From: Sphagnum compactum
Taxonomy: Eukaryota; Bryophyta; Sphagnopsida; Sphagnales
Length of the DNA: 64,000 nt
Assembly (NCBI GenBank): GCA_965153455.1
Contig: OZ234497.1
Span: 11,966,001-12,030,000 of the forward strand
Reading direction: 5' to 3'
The position numbers and the translations under genes are program-made. Below the pieces are notes generated by a model. It had not been told where the DNA came from. It did not search any database and saw only the letters and a list, made by a program, of their open reading frames with translations. Positions 27,001 through 37,733 of this stretch are shown piece after piece (positions within the stretch are counted from its first letter, which is position 1; each line of letters starts with the position of its first letter).

Positions 27001-28197
27001 TACAGAGCCAGTAGGAGTTGACTATGGCTGCAGTCAAATTGTCAGTACATCCACCGCCAACTCCTATTGGTTCTGCAGGTCATTGCTGCTAAAGGAGACC
27101 AATATCATATTAAGGCTGCACCACAGTAGCAGTGCGAAAAAACAATGATTTCTTGACCCAAGTAGCATCCAGACTCTGCTTCATACTTCACACATTGATG
27201 TATGCTTCAGAGGCTCATCGAAAGAATTATTATGTTAACTGGAGTGGACGAACCAGAAAAGCATCTGTTGCTTCAAGCTCCACCCAAAGCAAGAAGACAG
27301 CCTGAGTCTTCTCCAATGTCTTTGGCCGTCCTGTCAAACACTTGGCCACTAGAGAATCGCATATTTCTTTAGCAAATCTGCAGTCAAAGAAAGCAAAGAC
27401 CCCGATGGAAGGCCAATCTGGAACAACACCTGCTTCTAGCACAGAAAAGAAAATGGCAGCACATAACAAGGATAAATGGAAACTGGCATTCCATCATGGA
27501 AAAGAAAAAACGAGTTTTCTAAACAACAGTAGGAGGCAGCTTAGTGAGAACCTGCCAGCTTCTGTATCAGTAGCCCTTAAATATGCTATCAGAGCATCCA
27601 GAGCTTTCTCCTGTGTTGGAGCATTGGAATCTGCCACCGCTTTCTTGAACAGGGGCCCTACAACACAACAGGAGGAGAATTAGGTTTTCTGTCGAGAATA
27701 AGGATGTGGATGGACAAAAGATTATTGTTCTTCAGATTACAAACTCCACCAGAGACATCTATCGACTGGAGACAGAGTTACAAACTCCTAAAATATGTAC
27801 AAAGGAAGTTAGGGTTTCTTGTGAGTCAGCATTCACTGATGGCGCTGGCCAGCATTTCATGAGGTGATAATGGCCTGCACTAGCATCGGTATAGCTTGAA
27901 CAACAATAGCAGGATCCACATGGCAAAATCTCAAAAACAATTGACCTAATGTGCGTGACAGTGATGACACTCTCACTCTCTGCTGCTACCAAGATTCACA
28001 GATTCAAAGGGAACAAGAGGAAGAGCAAGAAACTTACCAAATTCTTTCAGTCGGGGATCTTTGGGATCCATGATAGTGTCGCATAGAGCAGCAATGTCGA
28101 CATTGGCATCATTTCGAACTTTCCAGTTCTTGTGAGCAAGTCTATCTTCCCAGGGAAGCTTCTTGGCCTCCTTGAGAAGCTTCTCCTCTTCCGACAT
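9085..28197 (-). CDS. MOR1: MOR1/XMAP215-family microtubule-associated polymerase (TOG-domain protein)
   Basis: 52 exons close in frame to 2013 residues, close to the ~1980 of Arabidopsis MOR1. Exons 5' to 3': 28197-28038, 27657-27552, 27377-27254, 26972-26893, 26800-26623, 26465-26401, 26239-26157, 26046-25961, 25686-25573, 24889-24770, 24536-24434, 24166-24030, 23891-23826, 23595-23481, 23329-23280, 22981-22910, 22542-22432, 22240-22135, 21909-21797, 21561-21474, 21332-21232, 21050-20943, 20288-20183, 20080-20001, 19879-19736, 19541-19466, 19162-19038, 18832-18722, 18594-18445, 18168-18094, 17864-17786, 17068-16950, 16825-16718, 16014-15937, 15724-15629, 15497-15396, 15308-15207, 14697-14515, 14370-14259, 14082-14006, 13874-13753, 13598-13457, 13275-13153, 12822-12745, 12192-12034, 11903-11745, 11522-11425, 11203-10951, 10835-10740, 10601-10530, 10224-9960, 9350-9085. 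The protein starts MSEEEKLLKEAKKLPWEDRL. HEAT-repeat TOG arrays begin near residues 1, 275, 595, 845 and 1180, and the tail has GTLDAIRERMKSIQ and ALSGLQARMERLK. The family binds tubulin and microtubules and promotes growth of cortical, spindle and phragmoplast arrays. Introns 11 and 47 use GC donors. Exons 14-15 lie in a variable linker and are the least certain. Confidence 0.92.
9570..9690. repeat. Dispersed repeat copy B in the last MOR1 intron
   Basis: This segment of the intron between exons 51 and 52 resembles 4376-4495 in the neighbouring phosphatase gene, with the same order of short blocks and many substitutions. It supports a small dispersed element present in introns of both genes. 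Confidence 0.35.
16333..16385 (-). pseudogene. Partial duplicate of MOR1 exon 33 3' end plus donor, inside intron 33
   Basis: Exon 33 ends at 16718 in a block reading (plus strand) TGTGAGGTGCACCTTACGGGAGTC. A near-identical block, TGTGAGGTGCACCTTATGGGAGTC, lies about 370 bp further into the same intron, and similarity continues through the adjoining TTAAGTTG and CCTxTCCTT tracts. The copy spans about 50 bp: the last ~40 bp of the exon, its GT donor and the first intron bases. It looks like a decayed tandem duplication. The full extent is unclear because similarity fades upstream. Confidence 0.55.
20570..20848 (+). pseudogene. Decayed copy of the coiled-coil gene (exon plus intron start) inside MOR1 intron 22
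   Basis: On the plus strand, opposite to MOR1, this segment matches the reverse complement of about 36388-36694, the first recognised coding exon of the coiled-coil gene. Shared protein-level blocks include ASSRKEKKKQ, LKQAE, KALA, LDEEG and ALAEAVALQ. The copy has a T-run with a stop in the middle, indels and substitutions, so it is not functional. Similarity passes the exon's splice donor into intron sequence (donor GT is GC in the copy; AGCTAGCTCAT versus TGCTAGCTCAT further on). This argues for a genomic DNA copy or an unspliced transcript, not a processed retrocopy. Confidence 0.8.
27008..27070. repeat. Small inverted repeat with adjoining direct repeat in MOR1 intron 3
   Basis: CCAGTAGGAGTTG (27008-27020) and CAACTCCTATTGG (27058-27070) form 13-bp inverted arms with one mismatch. 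A 20-bp direct repeat (GCAGTCAAATTGTCAGTACA) lies at 26985-27004 and again at 27030-27049 within the loop. It may be a tiny mobile-element footprint or a replication-slippage product. Confidence 0.5.
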
Positions 28198-29350
28198 TGC
28201 AAGCAGATAGGATGGACTCTTCTGCTGCTGCTGCTGATGCTACAACACTTCAGTACAACATGAAGAGCAGAGCCAGAAAACCGACCGCCGGAGCCGCAGC
28301 AGCAACAAAGCCACAGCCCAAAAACCTCCAAATGAATCAATCAAACAGCTCCGCTAAACAGAGAAACGTTCCACATAAACAGCTTCTCGATCTCATAAAT
28401 TATACCCTGCAAACAAACAAAAGTTTCAAACAAACAAAGCACACTAGTAGTAGGCCCTCAGCGACGAAACGATAAAAAATATACCAGAGACAAAAAAACA
28501 GACAAAGCTGAAGGATCTGCGAATTGTACTTACCAGAAAAGTATGAGAAGCGCACGACAGCCTAGACACCAAACCCAAAAAAAAAAAAAAAACACGCACA
28601 CACACACATACACACAACTGCAGAAAGAAAAAAGAACCCACACTAAGATCAGATCCAAAAAAAAAAGATACCTCCAGAGACAGAGAAACACACACACAGA
28701 GACTGTCGTGGGAGTACAGTACTGTGCAAGAATGCAGAGAGACGACAACACAAGAGACGAAAGAAAGAAAAGGAGAAAGAAACGGCTCGTTTCTCGTGTT
28801 GTTCTCTCTTCTCTCTCTCTCTCTCTCTCTACTATGCAAAAGTATAATCTCTCGCGGCCCGCGTCGCGTGGGTTGTGTCTTGTGTTCTTCTCCGTCGCAA
28901 ACTACTCTATTCCAAAAACAAAAGGGGCAAAGGGATATGGTGCTATTGCTGCTGCTCCTGCTGCTGCCTGCAAACCCCAAGCAGTCTTCGACCGTAGCTA
29001 TACGAATGAAGGATCTCCGGTGGTGAGTAGGTATTTTGAAATAACGGGCTACCAATACGTACAATACTCAGTCTTGTTTACTAATTCTTTCTTCCTTTCT
29101 TTCTTTTCTTTCGTAGACACTTCGATGCCCGCCGTTCGATCCGTCATTCGTTGGTTCGATTTATATTTTTTCGTTCGTTCCTTTCGGTTACTTCGTTCTT
29201 TAACCCCCGCCTTTTCAAACGGCACAGCAGCGCTCTTCTGGTTTTCGAAATCTACCACGTCACACTACTCAGCAGTAGTAGTAGCTACAACAGAGCGAAG
29301 CTCCGATGGATGAAAAAAACAGTACAGTGGATGAAACAAATACCCGCCTA
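28198..29350 (-). promoter_or_regulatory. MOR1 promoter and 5' leader region
   Basis: Immediately upstream of the MOR1 ATG are a CTG-rich run (28218-28236), an AC run (28590-28616), and a CT run (28804-28831, GA in the transcript sense). These are typical of plant leaders. The long plus-strand ORF from 28543 is simple-sequence translation and is not regarded as a gene. The transcription start and any leader intron are not resolved. Confidence 0.4.
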
Positions 29351-29383
29351 CACACCAGCAATGTAGATAAATGGATTCATGGC

Positions 29384-29637
29384 CGAGGGGGGGGGGGGGG
29401 GGGACAGAGATACATCATTTATTTTTCATCACCTTTTCATGTATGTATGTATGAGGGATAGCAACTCATTTATCATTCCCATTTCTGTCCAATTTGGAAC
29501 CCATTTTATGGTGTGCAATGGGTTGGGTGGGACATACCCCCCCCCAACTGATTTATCATTGCTCTCTACCCTCCGCCTTTTGTGGGAGCCAAACAATAAT
29601 GAGTGAATTTGTCATTGGGGGGAGGGGGGGAGGGGGT
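29384..29637. repeat. Homopolymer G/C tracts
   Basis: A run of about 16 G near 29388-29403, a C run near 29538-29546, and three G runs separated by single A (29616-29635) lie close together at the edge of an AT-rich spacer. The last could form a G-quadruplex. Copy numbers in such runs may be assembly-sensitive. Confidence 0.6.
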
Positions 29638-32600
29638 CCCATTCAATAATGTGTATTTTTACTTCTTTAATCTCATAATTCTGTTTTTTTTTGCCCTCAT
29701 CCTCATTGTATATGAAAGTCACCCAACATGATGAAGAAGACAAATGAGGATGGGTGATAGACTAAATCCAATTTGGCTCCTTCACTTTTTTCCCCTTTGT
29801 GACCTAAAAGGAACATACATAAGACATATCTGTAGTGCCAACCCTAGTTATACTGTAGCCTAGGGTCAGTTTCCACATTGACAAAACAAATATTTTATTT
29901 TTTTCAAAAAATGAATTTGTTTTTAACATTTCAAATTATATATATTTTTCCATCATTTACTATATAGTCTTATGATATGAGTACTGAATATTATTCAGAG
30001 TGTAGCCTATGATAATTATTATAAAATTATTTAATGATAAAATTGACCTTAGGGTAAGGTAATAGCAAATCCACTCTCTTTGAAATTTATACCTGGGTGT
30101 GTAGCCTGTGCTAGTGTGAACTTGGCATCACTCATCTAATTGAATTTGAATTTTGAAATTTTTATTGAATTTCCAATGATAAATATTACTCAAAACTCGA
30201 CCAACTCCCACACCTTTAGGTCTAAAATTCTACAAATTCTCTTCCATAAAATCCTGCTCATTGTTGGCTTTCCAACCATATCAAGGTCTCATTGTTTGCA
30301 TTGCATGTCCAAATTTGTTTTATCATGACTTTAACAACTAGGTAAATATCTTTACTAGTATTAAAAGAATATATAGAGGCTATGTTTAAAGGTGTTCATT
30401 ATTTCAAGCCAAATTATGTTCAATCAAGGTAGATGATCTCTAATTTTAACACCCAATTTGCATAACCAAAGAAATACACGGCCTTTGAATGAAAATCTAG
30501 CACATGTTCATGGGGATTGTACATGTATTGTTTATTCAATTCAACTCAATACCTAAAATGAAAATATTTTTAAACAAATAGTGGAATTAAATTATGGGGT
30601 GTAAAATAGTGATGATATTCATTTTTGATAACAACATTTGCATATAACTTATACAAAATTAACATATGTTCAAAAGGATGGAGTATGATATTGTATTAGA
30701 AATTTCTTAATTGCACACAACAACCATGAATTAGTTGAAAAATGTTTTGGTATTTTGAAATTACTTACATTATCTTTGATAGAATTGAAAATAATGAAAT
30801 ATAACTTGCTTGGCAATGTGATATATATAAATATATATATATAGACATATTTACTCTTTTTTTAAAGTTTATAAAAATTCATATGATAAATTATATAATC
30901 TTTTCATGAAATTTCATTTAACATCTTTTAATGGAATGTAATTATCTTTCATTATTTAAAATTTCATCCATGAACATATTATTTTCATCAATAATTTTCA
31001 AATTTCATCCCTTTTGTAAAGGTTCATTTGTCATCATTTTAAATTTGTCCATGATAAATATATCAAAAAGTTATTTGAAAAGCTTTCTTGAGCAATGGAT
31101 TGATGAAGACTTCAATGACATAACTCAATGAACAAAAATAAAAGCAATTCGTTATTTTTAATTTTATCAACAATAATCCAACGTACAATTTCAACATAAT
31201 ATTATACTTCTTGTTTCATGTTCCAAATGCTTTCAAGTTTTGCATATACAAACCCATTTACATATTTATTTGCAAATTTCATGTTGTCCTTATGTTCATT
31301 TGTGTATTGCAGTAAGATTATGTTTAAGCCTATTTTGTTACAATTTGTCATATAGCTTGTGCATGCGATAATAGTATTTATTGCTCATGAATATACGTGA
31401 ATATGGAATGTTGCATCCAAGAGCTCAACAATAAAAAGAATGCAATTTATCATCTCCCTTTGATGAATGTTAAACACATGAATTTGTAACTCTACAAGTA
31501 AACATGATAAAAGCAAAATAGGATTCATTAGACAATGAATGTGACAAAAAGGATTAGCATTGAAAGGAACTACTTAAGCACAAAGAAAAAACTTGAATAA
31601 GAAAGTGATGGTTATTACCAAAAAAAAAATCTTGAGGAATCTCAATGTCTCAATGCAAGGGCTTTGGGTGAAAATGATGAAGGCCGACAACTATGATCAT
31701 ATGATTTTAAAATTATTGCCCTCACCATGAAGTTGAAGCAAGAATATAATTTGTTAAAGAATGACACTCCCTATTCAATACCAACAATTGGAACAAGTGT
31801 TATAAGATTCACAAATCCAACTCCACAACCTTAGACAAAAATAAAAAGTTCCATTACCATTTATAGGCTACTTATTTTGCATTGAATCACTCCAAAACTT
31901 CATATGAAAGGTAGATGGTTCCACAAGCTACCATCATAACTTGTAAGCTATATATTTTGCATTGAATAACTCTAGAAAGTTGGCGGCAACTAATGTGAAT
32001 TGAAAAAACATTTGGTCCTCTCTCCATGTCATTAAAAATCTCCTTGTCACTATTTGAAGATGAACTAAAATCATCATTCCTAAATGAGGAGCTTGAGGAA
32101 TACATTGAAAATGTGAAAAAAAAAACTTTAAAGATGAAAGCTCCACTTGTATAGTCAAATGCCAAAAAGATTTCATGGTGCCTTTCACCTTAACTATTAT
32201 ATTTTACCATAAACTACTCTCAAACCCAAAACCTAATGATAAATTAAACCCCTAAATCCTTAACCTTAAATGTAAAACCTTAAATATAAATTCTTAAACA
32301 TAAAACCTAAACCTAAAAGTTAAAAATAAACCCTAAAATCTTAACCCAAATCCTTAACACTTACACTTTAACACCGAAACCATGAAATTGCACGTTTGTA
32401 ACATATACTACATATCTCATGAATACCCATACATCATAAACCCAACCTAGGCAACCTTTAGTTCACTTGAACCATGATAAGTTAAAATAGTCCCCAATTT
32501 TGTGGGTTGATCTTTAGTTTGGGGGTTATGTCCCCAATTTGGTTCACCTTAAGTTCACAACAAATTGAGCATGAACTAGTGAAAAGGGGATTAAATTAGG

Positions 32601-34131
32601 GTTGACTTTAAGACTATTTTTTCTATGTAGGATTCAAATTTCTAGGATTTGAACTTGTTCAAAAGCCATCCTTAATCATTCACAACAATGAATGGATCAA
32701 GGAATTTTGGAAACATCTAAAAGATAAGCAAGATGCCACAACCCAATTTGTGACACAAACAATAATGGCTAGAAGAAACCTCTAACAAACCTATGCTAGT
32801 TGGGATTTAGCATAGTTGATTGGGGGATCAGGTTCCCTTCATCCTACTTACTTAAAAACATAGCTGATATTTAGGCTGTTATGCATCAACATAAACATGG
32901 AACTCCTTGTCTCAAACCCAATTAATCAAAATTGGTGCACCTACTAATTTTCAATTTAAGAGAGTGGAAGGCCTCAATACATTCCTCCATCAAAATGGGG
33001 GTGGGGGCAATCCTTCTGATAAAGCAATGTTAATGGTAATACCATTAAGATCAAAAATCTAAAATAAACCTTTGATGCATCATGCAACCTGAGAATGCAT
33101 GTAAGTACTACAAGTGACAAGGAAGGTTTAAAGTTAAAACAACGATTCATAACTTGGAGATTATATGTTGTACAAGCTTTGTTAGTTAGGATCCAGAAGT
33201 TGCATTTGGCAAAGTTTTAGGAAAATTCCATAACTTCTCACAATTCAAATTGCAATTTTGAAGACATTCCTTGTGTTCAGTCAAGAAGTCCACAAACACA
33301 AGAACTGTCTAGTAAGATTTCCATATGAAGAAATCATCCTAAAGCTTTTCATAGTTGTCCTAGAAAGATATCATCAAATAAGGTTCTATCTGTTCACATC
33401 AGCACACTCAGCTAATTTATTTGACAACTTCACGGGAATATTGCTCCCTCGGTTTATCAGCAAAAACCAATGGGAAGCCCAAGAATTCTTGAGCCAAGAC
33501 ATTCACATACTGTATACAATTACCACACCCCAGTACAATGTATAGGACAGAGCAAATCGATGCGACTAAACAGCATGTAATACTGGTAATCAAGTTGTTT
33601 TTATTTTAAGCACATCAATGCTTCCGCTTGGTCTCCCAGAGCACATGAGGCCCTTTGTAAAAGTCCAGTGAGATCAGCAGCTCTCTTCAGACAGTATCAT
33701 TTCCCACCGCAATGACCCTTTTCTTCCCTCTTTTTCTTCCCACGTACTCTGAGCAGCTGTGACTGTTTTAACTCTCAAACTAATTGGCTTTCCTTTCCAA
33801 GTCCTACCACAAGCCATTTCAATGAAGCTTCCAGATATGGGGCACAAATCCTTCCAGACGAGCAGAAGGTGCAACCAAATGGGAGTAAAACAATTCCAGT
33901 ATTTCAAGATAGGGACACCCAAACTTTTGCACCACCAATACCAGACTCAGATACAGGAGAAGCTGCAGCTTGGCTCTATTGATCTTCATCATCCACCTAA
34001 TAGCAAAAGTGGCTTTCATGATCCAAACCATGACCTCCGCATTGCCCCCAGGTCATGGTCCCTACTCTAAAGATCTTTTGAAAGATTGATACTTCCGGTA
34101 CTTCAAACAAAGGCCTGTGTGATTCTGATGC
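29638..34131. other. AT-rich intergenic spacer and coiled-coil gene 3' flank
   Basis: No conserved coding sequence is seen. An AT dinucleotide-rich stretch lies at 30820-30843 and degenerate telomere-like sequence at 32225-32350. A short local duplication containing TATTTTGCATTGAAT is found at about 31865-31900 and 31945-31980. The 3' UTR of the coiled-coil gene probably occupies about 33.6-34.13 kb. Confidence 0.45.
32225..32350. repeat. Degenerate telomere-like (AAACCCTA-type) tract
   Basis: The plus strand contains repeated variants of AAACCTAA, AAACCCCTAA, CCTTAAA and AAACCCTAAA over about 120 bp. It resembles a decayed interstitial run of the plant telomere motif. Identity per unit is low, so chance low complexity remains possible. 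Confidence 0.4.
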
Positions 34132-36718
34132 CTATTGATGCAAATGCTTGAATGATTCTTCAACAACAGTACCTGATGAACATGTTGGGTCTGCATTCCC
34201 CTCCTCAGAGCCAATATTGTCCTCTCTGGTGGTATTATGACACATCGCCTGTGAACAGTATTTTGAGCCTTCAATCATGGCCTTGAACTCAAGCAAGTAC
34301 CGAGTGACCTGCCAGATTCAATCAACTCACCACCTTTTACTTCTATGTCAATAATACAGTGACAGCACAGATCCTAAGAAAGAGTTTAGCCAATTCTACC
34401 AGGCAGAGATCGCGCATTGACACCCAGGTGCAGAAATGTCCACACAAACTATGTCATTCAGTATCCACTTGAATATGCTTGCAAGACCACCTTCAGCCGG
34501 AAACCCCATCTAGGATGCCAGCTGCAGGAGAACGGCTAAGAGACACTTTGCAGAAGGTTACAGTCTCACCTACTCTAGTTTCCTATGTTTGTAAGAAACA
34601 GATTGGACATTGGGGGTCTAATTCATTCCCATGTTTGTAGAATTTCTAACCTTCACAGTCAGCAATTGGGGAAAAATGAGGCAGTGCACACTTCAATTAA
34701 TTGATGACTACCTCTTCCAGGTTGTGCTCCAGTTCCACCACACGGCAAGTCTGCTCATGCAATTTTCTTTCAGTCTCCTGCAGCTGTCCCTTTAACTCAT
34801 CCCTCTCCTTCTCCACACACTGTGCTGTTACTGTGGTCTGCCATGTCCCTCCCCATCATTAACTGAACATCCCATGTGCCTTGTCAGACCACCTAATATT
34901 TGTCTATCCCATTCTTTTTTTTTCTTCCTCGATTTACCAACCACAGTGAATGCAAACCATCCAAAAGGCCTGCAGGAAAGCTAGTCTTTTGCGTATATAA
35001 GACAATCAAAACATCAAATAGAGGGAGACATCAAATGCAATATCCACCCTGCCAAAGAACTATGAGTGTGATGAAGTCGGGCCACATAGCACATGCTTTT
35101 CATGATATACCTCATAGAGGTACTCTGGTCTTTTATGAGGGTCATGGTGATCAAGAGCCTCATTCATTGCTTCCTCGGCAGCCTTCCGGGCAGCTTGAGC
35201 TTGAGCTTGTGCTTCCTCGGCAATCTGAAGTGCTGCAACAGCCTGCTACAATATCTTTTTGTCAGCATCCAACTGACAAAACATACCAAATTCACAAGAC
35301 AAATTGGCATCTGAAACCGCTACCAACATTGAGCAGAAAAACCCACTGTCGAATGAAGAAGTTCCCTAACATCAGTGTTGACAAAAAAAGTGAGTAAACC
35401 TGATTATGTTATCTCCCATAGGTAATCATCCCACCTGCAGGTAGAAAACAGAATGAACTAACCTGTGCAGCAGCCATGCCTGCTGCCACTTCAGTTCCAT
35501 GGGCTCTTTTGTTACTGGCCCTACCTGTCTCTTCAGCACAATTGCAGAACTCCCACGTACTGTCTTGCTCACCTTGCAAAAGCTCCCCTTCTAAACCAAT
35601 GACATCTCTAACACCTACTTGCTGGTCTTCAGCATGTGCATCCCACTCACTCCAGTTCAAGTTCAAACCCTTTGTCTCTCTCTCATTGCCATCTGAACCT
35701 GCAAAAAATTCATAGAAACAGTATATCAGGAAATGCAGGATGTGCTAACAAACTACAGATTCCATATCAACCAACCAAAGCAACAGGGAATTTATTCCAA
35801 CATGCTTGTCTGTGAGAGTCACACAAGTTGACTTGCTACAGCCAAATATTAAGGTCCAAGAAATCCCTAAGTCCTTCACCTTGGGTCTTCTATGGGCCAT
35901 TGAGTCAATGATCAGAAGTGGCAAAAAGTGACCTCAAATTGTTTAAATAAGAACCATGAAAGTGCAGGCAGCAAAGAAATGCAGAGGAATATAGTGCTTC
36001 ATTTCATGGGGGCTGAAATGTGAACAAGAAACTGACTGGGAGAGCACTTGAAGATGCCATGGTGCTTGAGCCTGTTGTGCTGCAGAGGTTCTCTGGTTTC
36101 AGCCTCATCCCCAATCCTCTCTGGAAAACTGGATCCTCCTTCCCCATCTCTTCCATTCTGAGAGTCCCCATCACTTGCAGCCCACATCTGCCTGAGCCCA
36201 TCGGATTCTTCATCAACCAAGACCTGCAAAGATCATTTGCTCATTCCCTGCCACAAATCTTGAAAACCTGAACCTAAAAGTATCTCCCTACCTAGGATAC
36301 AAATTGACATGCCACACTGTGAAAAGACAGTAGTTCACAATCTTTGCCACTGGTGCTTATCTTGTTAGCAAAATGGCATGCGCATCATGAGCTAGCAGCT
36401 ATTGAAATTGTGCATCAAATGGATGATCAAGTAAGTATCACCAACCTGCAGAGCCACAGCCTCGGCAAGAGCAGCCCCTTCTTCATCAAGAAGTCGTTCC
36501 TCCTCCTTGCGTCTTTGTTTCTTTTGCTCAAGCTCAGAGCGTATGGCTGCTGCTGTAGCAAGGGCCTTCTCAAGCCGCCGTTTTTTCTTTTCTGCCTGCT
36601 TCAGACGGTCTCTCTCTTCTTTGGCCTGCTTCTTTTTCTCTTTCCTAGAACTTGCTGAAGCTGGAAAGGGCAAAGGACCTGGGCTCAACCCCTGGTCAGC
36701 ACTCTCCACCAGTGGCAT
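34132..36718 (-). CDS. Unrecognised plant coiled-coil protein, about 376 residues
   Basis: Six exons (36718-36446, 36223-36037, 35698-35463, 35242-35111, 34837-34712, 34308-34132) join in frame and end at TAG 34132-34134. All junctions fit GT-AG. The second donor (CCCA|GTCAGT) was chosen because it alone keeps frame. The protein opens with a Ser/Pro stretch, followed by a highly charged Lys/Glu helix (about residues 25-90, containing RKEKKKQ and KKKRRLEK). An acidic variable middle, an Ala/Glu/Gln helix (AQAQAQAARKAAEEA) and a last coiled coil (KERDELKGQLQETERKLHEQ) complete it. The order suggests an elongated scaffold-type protein. No catalytic motif is seen and I do not recognise the family. 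An in-frame TAA lies three codons before the ATG, but an upstream coding exon cannot be excluded. A decayed copy of the first exon sits at 20570-20848. Confidence 0.65.
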
Positions 36719-36830
36719 TTCTTGTTAATCCACCTCATGTATACATACTGCTTAAAAACCAGCAATTGGAATCTTTGTTCAGTCTTTTGCTCTCACATCA
36801 ATATCCAACGCCATCCACCATGCGCTCTCC

Positions 36831-37661
36831 TTACCGCCAACAAAAAACCTGATCAGTAGATCATCCCTGCGGCTGTGCAGAAGGCCACACTGCACACCAT
36901 GACCTTAATACATGTCCCTTCAAGGAAACAAATTGTACCCACCAGGCAAAGAGGTGCAACTAATAAGGAGTCAGATTTTGCTCCCAGTTTCCAAGCACCT
37001 CATTCTCCACCATATGGATTGCTGTTGTGGATAGATAGGTAAAGCAGTTCAGCAATAAAATTCAGATGCTCCTCCTGCTCCTCACATGGATCACGCTGCT
37101 TGCTTGCTTGCAGCCTTTTCTCTAACCTGTAGTACTGTACGTCTGAAATCAATCACTTGCTTGGAACATGATGGAAGTTGTCTAAGCAACCAAAAAAAAA
37201 AAAAAAAACTACTTGGTATTAGGGTTCAGAGATCCAGGTTTTGCTTCTTATTACCACCAACAAAAACCTGATCAGTTAGATCCTTAAAACTGAGCAGAAG
37301 GGCCCACTGCAAGCCATGATCTTCAAATATGTATGTCCCTTCAAAGAAAACGAAATTGTACCAACCAGGCAAAGAGACGCAACTAATAATAAGGCGTCGT
37401 TAGATTTTTCTCCAAGTTGACAGGCACCTCATGTATTCTCCTTCACCATGGATTGCTGTTGTGGACAGACAGGTGAAGCAGTAGAAGTTTGATAATAAAA
37501 TTCGGATGCTCCTGTTCCTCCTCCTCCTCCTCCTCCTCACATCCGCCAAGCTGCTTGCTTGCCCGCCCACAGCCCTTCTGAACTACAATACATACATCTG
37601 AAAATCACTTGTGGAAGAAGTTGCTCAAGCAAAACGAGAGAGAAAAAAAACGTCCAGGTTT
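36831..37661. repeat. Tandem duplication, ~420 bp unit, in the leader/promoter of the coiled-coil gene
   Basis: Two diverged copies, about 36831-37250 and 37251-37661, share ordered blocks. These are ACCTGATCAGTxAGATC, ATGTCCCTTCAA, CAGGCAAAGAG, ATGGATTGCTGTTGTGGA, GATGCTCCT, GCTGCTTGCTTGC, ATCACTTG and CCAGGTTTTG. They lie directly upstream of the minus-strand start codon at 36718, so they probably duplicate leader or promoter sequence. Confidence 0.75.
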
Positions 37662-37693
37662 TGAGGCCGAGAAGAATAACGAAACTACCTCAC

Positions 37694-37733
<40 letters not shown>

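Noticed and set aside
28543-29313. 256-residue plus-strand ORF
   Set aside because: Encodes simple repeats (Thr/His, Arg/Lys, Ser/Leu) from AC, GA and CT tracts in the MOR1 leader; no domain and no codon-like character.
31600-32190. Possible retrotransposon gag fragment
   Set aside because: No zinc-knuckle, protease or reverse-transcriptase motif, and frames are short.
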